Assembly: GCF_018829635.1 (NCBI RefSeq)
Contig: NZ_JAHKKG010000001.1
Coordinates: forward strand, 682,001-746,000
Reading direction: 5' to 3'
Source: Paractinoplanes bogorensis
Lineage (GTDB): Bacteria > Actinomycetota > Actinomycetes > Mycobacteriales > Micromonosporaceae
DNA: 64,000 nucleotides
The translations under genes were made by a program, and so were the position numbers. Below are positions 50,684-58,882 of the stretch, one piece after another. The number at the start of each line of letters is the position of its first letter. The first letter of the stretch is position 1. The notes below the pieces were generated by a model that saw only the letters and a list, made by a program, of their open reading frames with translations, was not told the origin of the DNA and made no database searches.

Positions 50684-51637
50684 ATGACCTCACAACTCGA
50701 GCTCGCGGCCCGCACCGCGTTCGCCCAGGTGCTCAACACCTGGCGCACCCGGCGTGGCCTCTCCAAGAAGCAGCTCGCCGCGTCGATGGGCTACCACCCG
50801 TCCTACATCAGCCACGTGGAGAGCCTGCGTCACCACCCGACCTTCGAGTTCGCCGGCCGCGCCGAGGCGGTCCTGGCGAGCGGTGGTGAGATCATTTCCC
50901 GGTACGAGCAGTGTCGCCAGGCGGCCGGCGAACCGGCACCCGCCCCGATCGTGCGCAACGACTACGAGCCCAGCCCGATGCTGCCGGCCACGCTCGTGAT
51001 CGAAGAGGAGAACGCGACCCTCACCTACGCCGACGGCTGGTACTCGTGCCGTGTCGAGCGCGTCGTCCGCAACGTCGGGGACCGGCCCGTGACCTGCTTT
51101 CCCGTACGCGTCGACGTGGACCGCTACCCCGACGAGCCCGGGGTGTCACGCCGCCTCTACGCGGAGAGCCCGCTGCAGCTGTCCGACCTCGACTTCGCGG
51201 CCCTGGCCGGCGACGAACGACCCGAGCCGATGGACGTCCGGGTCACGCGATCGTCCGACGCGTACGTGAAAATGGTCCTGGTCTTTGGCAATGCGCGGGC
51301 GCGGTTCCCGCTCTACCCGGGCGAGCGCACCCGGGTCACCTACTCCTATCGGGTGCCCGCCAGCCTGTGGGGCCAGTGGTTCCAGCGCGACATCCGTTTC
51401 CCGACCCGGGCGCTGACGATGTCGCTGCGACTGCCGGCCTCGGTCGCGGCCGAGGTGAGTGCCGAGATCCTTTCGTACGCGGGCATCAAGGGCTTCTCAC
51501 CCACCGAGTCGCCCGGCGAGGGCGGCACGGTCGTCTACACGCTGCGGTTGCGCGAGTTGCTGCTGACCAGCCAGATCCGGTTGCGGTGGCGCTTCGCCGA
51601 GCGCGCTTCCACGGGGTGGGCCGGCCGCGCCGCCTGA
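50684..51637 (+). CDS. XRE helix-turn-helix protein with large C-terminal domain
   Basis: A 317-residue protein with an N-terminal XRE HTH (FAQVLNTWRTRRGLSKKQLAASMGYHPSYISHVESLRHHPTFE, residues about 12-54). A beta-rich domain of about 210 residues (about 95-310) has no name I recognise. Segments such as ATLTYADGWYSCRVERVVRNVG, FPVRVDVDRYPDEP and YPGERTRVTYSYRVP suggest a two-sheet sandwich, perhaps a ligand or protein sensor. CAGGAG before ATG 50684 sets the start. The lack of DUF5753 separates it from the usual Scr1 class. Confidence 0.75.
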   Translation: MTSQLELAARTAFAQVLNTWRTRRGLSKKQLAASMGYHPSYISHVESLRHHPTFEFAGRAEAVLASGGEIISRYEQCRQAAGEPAPAPIVRNDYEPSPMLPATLVIEEENATLTYADGWYSCRVERVVRNVGDRPVTCFPVRVDVDRYPDEPGVSRRLYAESPLQLSDLDFAALAGDERPEPMDVRVTRSSDAYVKMVLVFGNARARFPLYPGERTRVTYSYRVPASLWGQWFQRDIRFPTRALTMSLRLPASVAAEVSAEILSYAGIKGFSPTESPGEGGTVVYTLRLRELLLTSQIRLRWRFAERASTGWAGRAA

Positions 51638-51650
51638 CCCGGTTTTGTAC

Positions 51651-51743
51651 CGCGCGCGGCCGGGCTTTTGTTTGGCCCTCCCGTGCGCGGCCGGGCCTTT
51701 GTCTGGCCCGCCCGTGCGCGGCCGGGCTTTTGTCTGGCCCGCG
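51651..51743. repeat. three 31-bp repeats, each a potential hairpin
   Basis: Units 51651-51681, 51682-51712 and 51713-51743 share CG(C/T)GCGCGGCCGGGC(T/C)TTTG and end near GGCCC. Within each, CGGGC(C) can pair with the GGCCCG at the end. They lie between convergent genes and may act as tandem terminators. Confidence 0.85.
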
Positions 51744-51754
51744 CGGGACGGGTC

Positions 51755-52720
51755 TCAGGCTGCGCCGACCGCTGGGCGTCGGGTGCGTGCCGCCTCCGCG
51801 CTGTCCTCGTCGTCCGCGCCCGGGTCGGTGATGGCCTCGCTCATGGTCGGGCGCCGTCGCCGCACCAGGGTGGCCGGGTCGTCGTCGGCCGGTCGCACGT
51901 CGCTCAACGTCAGACCCGCCTCGTCGGCCGTCGGGCGCCGCCCGCGCACCGCCCAGGCCGACGCGGTGAGTGCGATCTCGCCGTCACCCAGGCGTGCGTG
52001 CAGCCGCTCGCGAATGGCCGCCCGCTCGTCCTCGCCGAGTGTGGCCAGATAGGCCGGCGCCGCCCCCTGCCCACCCAGGAACGGCAGCCAGAAGTCATCG
52101 AACCCGCGGAACACCGTCGGCACCTCGATCGCCCGCGTGCTGACCTCGGCCAGCCCGGCCGCGGCCCAGGCGGCGCGCAGAGCCGGCTCATGGCAGATCG
52201 GAAAGCGCGGCCCTTCGTCATGCTCAGCCGCGGCCGGCACCACCTCGGCGGCGACGTCCCAGAAATGACGCATCATCCGCATGCCTTCGGCGTAGTCCCA
52301 GACATAGGACGCCACGACCGCCCCCGGAGCCGCCACCCGCGCGAACTCGGCCACCGCCGCCTCGGGCCGCGGCACGAAGTTGAGCGCAAGCCCGCTGACC
52401 ACCACGTCAAAGCTCTCGTCGCGCAGCGGAAGGGCCGCCGCATCACCCGCGACCCGTCCCGCCGGCGCCGGCACCGACCGCAGAAACCCGAGCGACGGGT
52501 CGACCCCGACGACATGCGCGCTGTCCGTCGGACTCGTTGGCGCGGCCGACTCACTCGCCAGAACCGCGGACGTTAGGGCTCCGGTGCCACAACCGGCGTC
52601 GAGCCACCGCAGCCCGGACGGCAACCCCAGCCACCGAACGAACTCGACGGCGATCTTCCGGCTCCACCGCCCGACGTACGCCTCGTAGGCGTCGCCGACC
52701 TCCCACACGTCTCCGCTCAC
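51755..52720 (-). CDS. class I SAM-dependent methyltransferase
   Basis: A 321-residue methyltransferase. Motif I is LRWLDAGCGTGALTS (about residues 37-51); post-I is VVGVDPSLGFLRSV; LPLRDESFDVVVSGLALNFVP is motif II/III. YEAYVGRWSRKIAVEFVRWL at the start fits UbiE/COQ5-like methyltransferases. An unusual disordered C-terminal tail of about 65 residues follows, with RRRPTMSEA and RGRRPTADEAG echoing each other. GTG 52720 is preferred over ATG 52738. Confidence 0.87.
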   Translation of the reverse strand: MSGDVWEVGDAYEAYVGRWSRKIAVEFVRWLGLPSGLRWLDAGCGTGALTSAVLASESAAPTSPTDSAHVVGVDPSLGFLRSVPAPAGRVAGDAAALPLRDESFDVVVSGLALNFVPRPEAAVAEFARVAAPGAVVASYVWDYAEGMRMMRHFWDVAAEVVPAAAEHDEGPRFPICHEPALRAAWAAAGLAEVSTRAIEVPTVFRGFDDFWLPFLGGQGAAPAYLATLGEDERAAIRERLHARLGDGEIALTASAWAVRGRRPTADEAGLTLSDVRPADDDPATLVRRRRPTMSEAITDPGADDEDSAEAARTRRPAVGAA

Positions 52721-52887
52721 GGCCTTACTGTGCCGCAAACTCCTGTTGATCGGCGTCGCCGGTTCCCCAGCGTCTCGTCAGCACGGGGAATTTGATGGTC
52801 CGCAGAGGTGCAGCCGCCCGGTTGGTTCATTGTGGGGCGCGACCGTGAGAACTCGACGGCCCGGCGATCGCGCCCTGGATTCGCAGC

Positions 52888-53766
52888 TCAGGAACGCAGT
52901 TCCGCCAGAGTCGTGCCGGCGACGATGCGGGCGAAGTTCCCGGCGAAGTTGCTGTCGGTCAGTCGCTGAGCGAGTTCGTCCAGGTCGGCGAGCTCGCCAT
53001 ACGTCGCCCGAAGGAGTGTCCGCATCCCCTCGACGAGCCCTTGCTCGCGGCCCTGGTCGCGGTTTCGGCGAGCGATCTCGCGGCCTGTCTCCGTCTTCTC
53101 GAGTACGTTGCTCATGCCTCTCCTCCGCAGTTCGTCGATCACCTGGGTCGCCAGCGGCTCTTCCGCGAGCATACACAGCTCGATCTGGACCAGTTTTTCC
53201 TTGTTTACGCTGGTGGCGGCGATGCGATCGACCACCCTTTCGACGAGATCGGGTGGTGGTTTCTGCGACCACAGCGCCAAGGGCGCCAGTTGGCTGGCCA
53301 ACAGTCGGCCGGGTTCCAGATCGTCGGGAACGTTGACCGACCGGTAGTCGAGCTCGGCCCGGTCACGGCGGAAGCGGCCCGAATATCCCCCACCCAGCGG
53401 CCAGATCGCGATCTGGTGGATTCGGTGATCCGGCTGGCGGAATCTGAGCGCCATGGACGCCCAGTAGTACATCATCCGTTCCTGGAAATCCTCGGTGCGC
53501 TTGACCTGGATCTCGATGTGGTAGACGTCGGTGGGCATCCCGTCGGTGCGCGGGACCACGAACACCTTGTCGCACAGGCGGCTGCGTTGCCGCGGTAGCT
53601 CGGTCGGCCCGTCGAGTATCTCTGTCCGGCTGTCTACTCTCGCGCCGCACAACACCTGCAGCGCCTCGTGTCGGTTCGTCTCCAGGAGTGCTTTGTAGAG
53701 GCCGTCGAAGTCACGGGCCGGCTTCGACGGCGGCCGATCTACATCGGACGTCACGCTTTCGGTCAT
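52888..53766 (-). CDS. Rpn/YhgA-like PD-(D/E)XK nuclease family protein
   Basis: A 292-residue protein of the recombination-promoting-nuclease/putative-transposase type. The PD-(D/E)XK core is recognisable in SRLCDKVFVVPRT and YHIEIQVKRTEDFQERMMYYWASMAL (about residues 62-110). A helical C-terminal region with ARRNRDQGREQGLVEGMRTLL (about 230-250) is typical. Family members are mobile, mutable nucleases. The catalytic D and E-x-Q-x-K appear intact. No flanking inverted repeats are seen. Confidence 0.8.
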   Translation of the reverse strand: MTESVTSDVDRPPSKPARDFDGLYKALLETNRHEALQVLCGARVDSRTEILDGPTELPRQRSRLCDKVFVVPRTDGMPTDVYHIEIQVKRTEDFQERMMYYWASMALRFRQPDHRIHQIAIWPLGGGYSGRFRRDRAELDYRSVNVPDDLEPGRLLASQLAPLALWSQKPPPDLVERVVDRIAATSVNKEKLVQIELCMLAEEPLATQVIDELRRRGMSNVLEKTETGREIARRNRDQGREQGLVEGMRTLLRATYGELADLDELAQRLTDSNFAGNFARIVAGTTLAELRS

Positions 53767-53906
53767 GGCTCCCCTTCTGTCCCATGTCGGCATTGACGAG
53801 AGACAGCATGGCGCGCGCGCGACAACTAGTCAAGAGACGGGTTGACGTAAGCAAAGAATAGGCACGGGGCAATAGGTGTCGATCAGCGCGCCTCGAGCCG
53901 CAGCGG

Positions 53907-55100
53907 TCAGACCTGGCGGTCTCGGCCTGCGAACCAGCCGGCGATGATCTGCGGCACGATCAGGCACAGCACCAGCGTCAGCGGGGCCCGCCAACCGTCG
54001 GTGGCGTCGTGCAGGGCTCCGACCAGGAACGGGCCGGGGATGGCCATGATGTAGCCGACGCTCTGGGCGAAGGCGGACAACCGCACGACCGTGCCGGGGG
54101 TGCGGCCGCGCAGCGCGATCAAGGTCAGCACCAGCGGGAACGCGGTGTTCACGATGCCCAGGAAGATCGCCCACAGCCAGGGGGCCGCGGCCGGGTCCCA
54201 CCACAGGCCGCCGTAGCCGGCCAGGCCGAAGACGCCCAGGCCGACCGCTATCCAGCTCTGGCTGCGCATCCGGCCGGCCAGCGCGGACAGGCCGAAGCCG
54301 AGCGGCACGCCCAGGAACGAGGTGACCGCGAACAGGATGCCGGCCTCCTCGGCCGAGACGCCGGCGTCGCGGTAGATCTGCGGGAGCCAACCGATGATGA
54401 CGTACGCCGATGTCGACTGCATGCCGAAATAGACCGCTAGCGCCCAGGCGGTCGGGTTCCGGCCGACGCGTACGCGGGAATCGGTCTTGATCTCTTCCGA
54501 GGTGGCCGGTGTGAACGGCTCGCGGGCCAGCGGCAGCCACGACGGCAGGGCCAGCACCGCGACCGCCGCCCAGATGGCCAGGCCGAACCGCCAGTCGCCG
54601 GCCAGCGAGGTGATCGGAACCGTGGCCGCGGCCGCCGTCGTGGCGCCGACGTTGAGCGCGACCGTGTAGAGGCCGGTGGTGGCGCCGACCCGGTCCGGGA
54701 AGCGATCTTTGACCACCGACGGCAGCAGCACGTTGACCACCGCGATGCCGGCCAGCGCGACCAGGCTGAGCAGCAGGAACAGGGCGGTGCCGGGGGCGAA
54801 CGGGCGCACCGCCAGGCCGGCGGCGAGCACCAGCAGGCCGACGATGATCACCCGGGACGCGCCGAAGCGGCGGGCCAGGCGGGGCGCCGTGAAGCCGACC
54901 GCGGCGAAGCAGACCACCGGTACGGAGGTCAGCAGGCCCGCCGTGGTCGAGCTCATGCCGAGCCCGCCGCGGATCTCGTCCAGCACCGGGCCGACGCTGG
55001 TCACCGCCAGCCGCAGGTTCACGGCGGCCAGCAGCAGCGCTACCAGCACCATCGCGCGCCCGCGACGCTTGTCGGTCAGGTCCTCTTCGGCAGCCACCAC
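53907..55100 (-). CDS. MFS transporter, CynX/NimT family
   Basis: A 397-residue 12-helix major facilitator. VNLRLAVTSVGPVLDEIRGGLGMSS at the start and LARRFGASRVIIVGLLVLAAGLAVRP (loop 2-3) fit the CynX/NimT group, which transports cyanate, nitroimidazole-like or other small anions. The substrate here is unknown. It is 31 bp downstream of the SIP gene on the same strand and is probably cotranscribed with it, raising the possibility of a siderophore-related carrier. Confidence 0.88.
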   Translation of the reverse strand: MVAAEEDLTDKRRGRAMVLVALLLAAVNLRLAVTSVGPVLDEIRGGLGMSSTTAGLLTSVPVVCFAAVGFTAPRLARRFGASRVIIVGLLVLAAGLAVRPFAPGTALFLLLSLVALAGIAVVNVLLPSVVKDRFPDRVGATTGLYTVALNVGATTAAAATVPITSLAGDWRFGLAIWAAVAVLALPSWLPLAREPFTPATSEEIKTDSRVRVGRNPTAWALAVYFGMQSTSAYVIIGWLPQIYRDAGVSAEEAGILFAVTSFLGVPLGFGLSALAGRMRSQSWIAVGLGVFGLAGYGGLWWDPAAAPWLWAIFLGIVNTAFPLVLTLIALRGRTPGTVVRLSAFAQSVGYIMAIPGPFLVGALHDATDGWRAPLTLVLCLIVPQIIAGWFAGRDRQV

Positions 55101-55131
55101 TTACACATCATGGCCCCGGCGAAGATCGGCG

Positions 55132-55956
55132 TCACGACCGGTCCTGCTCCTGTTCCACCTGCTGGTTCCACTCGCGCTTGGACGACTGCCAGCCGTCCTC
55201 GTTGAGCCCACGACGCCAGTAACCGGAGATCGAGAGCTGGTCCATCGGGATCTCCCGCTCGATCTTGAGGTAGCGGCGCAGTTCCTTCACGAAGTTCGCC
55301 TCGCCGTGCACGAACGCGTGCACCTGCCCGGCCGGGAACTCGTAACCGCGTACGGCCTCGACCAGCGCCTCCCCGACCGGTCGTCCGTCGCGGTGCAGCC
55401 AGATCAGCTCCGCGTCCGCCGGCACCTCGAGTTTCTGCTCCTCGTCGGGACTTTCGATTTCCACGTACGCCCGTACGCGCGCACCGCCGGGCATCCCCTC
55501 CAACGCGGCCGCGATGGCGGGCAGGGCGCTCTCGTCCCCGGCCAGCAGATGCCAGTCGGCGGTCGGCTCGGGAGCGTAGGCGCCGCCCGGTCCCATGAAC
55601 CGGACCACGTCACCGGGCCGGGCCGCGGCCGCCCACGGACCGGCGATGCCCTCGTCGCCGTGCACCACGAAGTCGACCCACATCTCGGGGATCTCGGGGA
55701 GCCACTTGCGCACGGTGTACGTGCGGACGACCGGCTGTTCCTCGCGCGGCATCGTCTCGCGGATCGTGGGCAGGTCGAACGGCTCGGGATAGGTGACCCC
55801 GGGCCGGGGGAAGAGGATCTTGACGTAGTGGTCGGTGAAGGCGCCCGCCTCGATCCGGCTGAGCTCCTCACCGCCCAGCACGACGCGGATCATGTGCGGG
55901 GTGAGCTGTTCCACCCGGGTGACGACGGCCTCGGTCGCCGTTCGTGCTCTCGCCAT
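55132..55956 (-). CDS. siderophore-interacting protein (ferric-siderophore reductase)
   Basis: A 274-residue SIP-family flavoprotein. The FAD-binding barrel has TPHMIRVVLGGEEL and the flavin motif VVRTYTVRKW (about residues 76-85); GPWAAAARPGDVVRFMGPGG and the NAD(P)-binding LLAGDESALPAI segment follow. SIPs reduce ferric siderophores in the cytoplasm to release iron. It is upstream of an MFS gene on the same strand. An AGGCTNCCCT-like iron-box remnant near 56139 is only weakly matching. Confidence 0.92.
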   Translation of the reverse strand: MARARTATEAVVTRVEQLTPHMIRVVLGGEELSRIEAGAFTDHYVKILFPRPGVTYPEPFDLPTIRETMPREEQPVVRTYTVRKWLPEIPEMWVDFVVHGDEGIAGPWAAAARPGDVVRFMGPGGAYAPEPTADWHLLAGDESALPAIAAALEGMPGGARVRAYVEIESPDEEQKLEVPADAELIWLHRDGRPVGEALVEAVRGYEFPAGQVHAFVHGEANFVKELRRYLKIEREIPMDQLSISGYWRRGLNEDGWQSSKREWNQQVEQEQDRS

Positions 55957-56169
55957 GCCTGGTCCTTCGCATCCGGGGGTTCGCTGACAGGTGTACCGAT
56001 GCCCGGGGCGTCCGTTTCTGCGGTGTCCGGGGTCCGGCCGTCCGGTTCCGCGGTGTCCGTTGGCTGGGCGTCCGCGGGGCCGGGGCGCGACCGGGTCCGG
56101 GCTGGGAGCGTCCGGGCCCTGGGATTTCGGTGTCCGTCGGTAAGGCTACCCTCACTTGTCAGCTCACGG

Positions 56170-56206
56170 GTAAAGGGCGGCCCGCGCGCTGCGGACCGCC
56201 CTTTAC
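56170..56206. terminator. hairpin terminator
   Basis: GTAAAGGGCGG (56170-56180) pairs perfectly with CCGCCCTTTAC (56196-56206), 15 bp beyond the stop of the LAKTG surface-protein gene. It could also act on plus-strand transcription. Confidence 0.8.
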
Positions 56207-56221
56207 TCGCTTGCTTCGGGA

Positions 56222-57679
56222 TTACTCCCAGGTGCTGCCCGGGAGCCGCCGGCGCCGGGTGAGCGCCATGATGATCAAGCCGATCATCAGGAGGACCGCC
56301 GCTCCGCCGACCACCGCGACCGTGTTGGTGCCGGTCTTGGCGAGCAGGCTGCCGTCATCCTTCTTGGCGCTGTCGGCCTGCACCTGGGCCACCTGGTCGG
56401 CGACCGGGGCCTTGTTGCCCGAGTTGAACTGCCCGTCCTCGTACGTGTAATCGGTGCCCGCCGCCGGAGCCTTGCTGCTCGTGGTGGCCTTGGGCTTCGG
56501 GGCCTTCGTCGTCGCGGGCGCCTCGACCTCGTCGCCGGTGTTGCTGCCCGACTCGGTGTTGCCGGTGCCCGACTCGGTGGCCGGCTTCGTGGTCGAGGGG
56601 GCCTTGGTCGCCGGCTTGGTGGTCGCCGGGGGCTTGGCCGGGGTGTTGGCCGGCTTGGTCGGGTCCGGGGTGAAGTCGTCCTTCACCGTCGGGGCCGTCG
56701 TCGGGGTGGTCGGGGCCTTGGTGGGCGGCTTGGTCGGCGAGACCGTGGTGTTCGGGGTGCCCGGCGTACCGCCGTTGTTCCCGCCGCCGTTGTTCCCGCC
56801 GTTGTTGTTGCCGCCGCCGCCGCCGTTGTTGCCGCCGCCGTTGTTGCCGCCGCCGTTGTTGCCGCCGCCGTTGTTGCCGCCGCCGTTGTTGCCGCCGCCG
56901 TTGTTGCCGCCGCCGTTGTTGCCGCCGCCGTTGTTGCCGCCGCCGTTGTTGCCCCCGCCGGCGTTGCCGACGGTGATGCGGACCGCGTCGATCGCGGGCG
57001 TCTGGTTGGCGCGCACCATCATCGGCGTGCGGTGGGAGCCGTCACCGGCCCACGAGGAGCACTGTGCGGTGCCCTCGGTCGGCATGCCCGGCACCTGGAT
57101 GACCACCTCGTCGGGGGTGGCGCCACCCTTGCTGTCCTCGGTGGCGACGAAGAACGCCGGCACCGGGTCGGGCGCGGGCGCCTCGTCGGTGTTCGGCAGC
57201 ATCCGGCACGCGGTGTGGAAGTGGCCGCGGACGAGGCCGTCCTTGAGGACCGAGCTCTCCACGTAGTAGCCGCCCTTGCCGGCCGCGAGGAAGCGGTCGC
57301 GGATCAGGTTGCGGGTGCTGATGGTCAGGCTGAACGGCGCGTTGACCGCGACGGCCCGGGGCGCGTTCGTGATCAGCAGGCTCGGGTTGTCCTTGGCCTC
57401 GCCGACCTCACCGAACTCGGTGGAGATGCAGCGGCTGCCCTCTTGGAAGCCGGTGTGCGGCGACAGGTTGCTGTCGACACACGTGTCGGTGAGGATCACC
57501 TGGCCGTTGACGACCTTGCCGGCGCCACTGCCCTCGGGCTGGCCGTTCTCGGCGGCGCCGGAGAGCGAGGCGAAGCCGACAGCGGCGCCCAGAGCGGCGA
57601 TCACAGCTCCGGCCGCGAAGAGCCGTCGGTTGCGTCCCGACGGCGTGGCGGCCGCACGGCGGTAAGCAGGCCTACGCAT
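56222..57679 (-). CDS. LAKTG-anchored surface protein with GGGNN repeats
   Basis: A 485-residue cell-surface protein. A basic N-terminus and hydrophobic segment (about 19-43) act as signal. Next comes a globular extracellular domain (about 55-235) with CVDSN, GSRCIS, FHTACRML and AQCSSWAGDGSHRTPMM; its cysteines probably pair. A run of GGGNN pentapeptides (about 237-300) leads to a Thr/Pro/Lys-rich stalk. The C-terminus is a sorting signal: LLAKTG, membrane helix, RRRR. LAXTG is the motif used by actinobacterial class E sortases. GAAGAGG precedes ATG 57679. The globular domain's function is unknown. Confidence 0.88.
   Translation of the reverse strand: MRRPAYRRAAATPSGRNRRLFAAGAVIAALGAAVGFASLSGAAENGQPEGSGAGKVVNGQVILTDTCVDSNLSPHTGFQEGSRCISTEFGEVGEAKDNPSLLITNAPRAVAVNAPFSLTISTRNLIRDRFLAAGKGGYYVESSVLKDGLVRGHFHTACRMLPNTDEAPAPDPVPAFFVATEDSKGGATPDEVVIQVPGMPTEGTAQCSSWAGDGSHRTPMMVRANQTPAIDAVRITVGNAGGGNNGGGNNGGGNNGGGNNGGGNNGGGNNGGGNNGGGNNGGGNNGGGGGNNNGGNNGGGNNGGTPGTPNTTVSPTKPPTKAPTTPTTAPTVKDDFTPDPTKPANTPAKPPATTKPATKAPSTTKPATESGTGNTESGSNTGDEVEAPATTKAPKPKATTSSKAPAAGTDYTYEDGQFNSGNKAPVADQVAQVQADSAKKDDGSLLAKTGTNTVAVVGGAAVLLMIGLIIMALTRRRRLPGSTWE
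56764..56975. repeat. 15-bp coding minisatellite (GGGNN)
   Basis: Tandem GTTGTTGCCGCCGCC units encode the GGGNN pentapeptides of the surface protein on the minus strand. About nine are exact in a row between 56835 and 56955, with variant units at both ends. Being three-fold in length, copy changes keep the frame. Confidence 0.92.
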
Positions 57680-58038
57680 GCGTGATACCTCTTCTTCGAA
57701 GAATCCACCCGGCCCAATTTCCGACCGGCTCCCAGACGGTAAAAGGCGTCCCGCCGGAAAGCAATTCCGGGAGCGAAATTGATGAATTCTTAGCCCAAAC
57801 TTAAAGAAAAAATATGGGCCGCCCTGCGAACCCCTGGCATCGTCCGAACGGCTGATGTCCGGGGTTCAACCAAGGTCGCAAAAATCTTGCTGAGCTGGGA
57901 TGTTCGCACAGAGTCACGTCTGAGTCACTCCGGCCGTCCCGCTGCCAAGAAATGTAGACCACGTTCGGTTCGATGCACCTTGGAGCTGCCTGGGAATTCT
58001 ATTCCAGCGCCGCTTTCCGGCGATTACCGGCGCGCCGG
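57680..58038. other. 359-bp intergenic region with AT-rich core
   Basis: No gene is supported. An AT-rich core (57780-57820, with AAACTTAAAG and AAAAAATATGG) is a likely promoter for the minus-strand surface-protein gene. GAGTCAC occurs twice 11 bp apart (57911-57917, 57922-57928), a possible activator site. No known riboswitch fold could be assigned. Confidence 0.45.
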
Positions 58039-58806
58039 TCAGTTGATAGCCGGGGCCCGCAGAGCGGCCAGAAAAAGATCTACGGCGACGGTCATCCGGG
58101 CAACGAACTCGTCTCGGGTGGCAACTTCGTGCTTGATCCCGACCGAGGTGCTGAGCAGCGTCCGGGCCACGTCGGCGGCTCGATCGGACGTGCGGGCGGC
58201 GGGCGTGGCGGCGGCGGGCGTGGACGTGGCGGCGGCGGGCGTGGGCGTGGCGGCGGCTGACTTGGGTGAGTCGGCGGCCGGCGTGGATGTGCCGGTGCCC
58301 GGCCGGGGTGTGGCGGCGGCGATGGCGTCGGTGACCAGTTCGCGGAACCGGCGCGGGTAGTCGCCCATGACCGTGCCCAGCAGCTCGGGATTGGTCTCCA
58401 TCAGGACGGCGACCTCGCGAGCCATCGGGCCGATGTAGCGGCCGGTCCACCGGTCGAACGCCTCGATCAACCGATCGCGAAGGGGGCGCCCGGTGTCGGC
58501 CAGCGCCTGTTCGGCGGCGGCGACGTCCTCGTCGAGTGCCTGGACGACCGCGGCCCGGAAGAGGCTCGGCTTCGACTCGAACAGGAAGTAGAGCCCGGGG
58601 CGGGAGATGTTCGCGGCCCGGGCGACGTCTTCCATCGAGGTCTTGCGGTAGCCGAACCGGGCGAACGTCACGAGCGCCGCGCCGAGAACCTGCTCACGCC
58701 GTCCGCTCTCGGCGACCTCCACGCTTCCGCTCGAGCCCGGAACTCGCTCGCCGCTCGAGCCCGGAAGCCGCTCGCCGCTCATGCCCGGAACTCGCTCGCC
58801 CCTCAT
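58039..58806 (-). CDS. TetR-family regulator with repeat insertions
   Basis: A 255-residue TetR regulator. Unusually, about 25 residues of repeats (GERVPGMSGERLPGSSGERVPGSSG) precede the helix-turn-helix (EDVARAANISRPGLYFLFESKPSLF, about residues 58-82). An Ala/Thr/Pro-rich linker (SAAATPTPAAATSTPAAATP, about 175-205) interrupts the C-terminal domain. Both insertions are made of short DNA repeats. The start at ATG 58806 is probable, and one at 58821 is possible. It is divergent from the SDR gene and probably regulates it. Confidence 0.8.
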   Translation of the reverse strand: MRGERVPGMSGERLPGSSGERVPGSSGSVEVAESGRREQVLGAALVTFARFGYRKTSMEDVARAANISRPGLYFLFESKPSLFRAAVVQALDEDVAAAEQALADTGRPLRDRLIEAFDRWTGRYIGPMAREVAVLMETNPELLGTVMGDYPRRFRELVTDAIAAATPRPGTGTSTPAADSPKSAAATPTPAAATSTPAAATPAARTSDRAADVARTLLSTSVGIKHEVATRDEFVARMTVAVDLFLAALRAPAIN

Positions 58807-58882
58807 GCCCGGAAGCCTAACAGTGACTAGACGCGCTATACAGAATAGATAGTCCGCGTATAGTGAAAAGCCAGGAGGAAAG
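58807..58882. promoter_or_regulatory. divergent promoter/operator region of TetR and SDR
   Basis: This AT-rich 76-bp gap contains CTATAC and GTATAG as inverted elements, TAGATAG between them, and TATAGT as a good -10 box for the plus-strand SDR gene. AGGAGG lies just before ATG 58883. Confidence 0.5.

Noticed and set aside
56136..56156. Iron-regulator (IdeR/DmdR) box upstream of the siderophore-interacting protein
   Set aside because: Only the AGGCTNCCCT core resembles the consensus, the outer bases do not, and it lies about 180 bp from the start codon.
57720..57900. Possible cyclic-di-AMP or other riboswitch upstream of the surface-protein gene
   Set aside because: The region is structured and AT-rich, but I could not match the conserved sequence blocks of a known riboswitch class.
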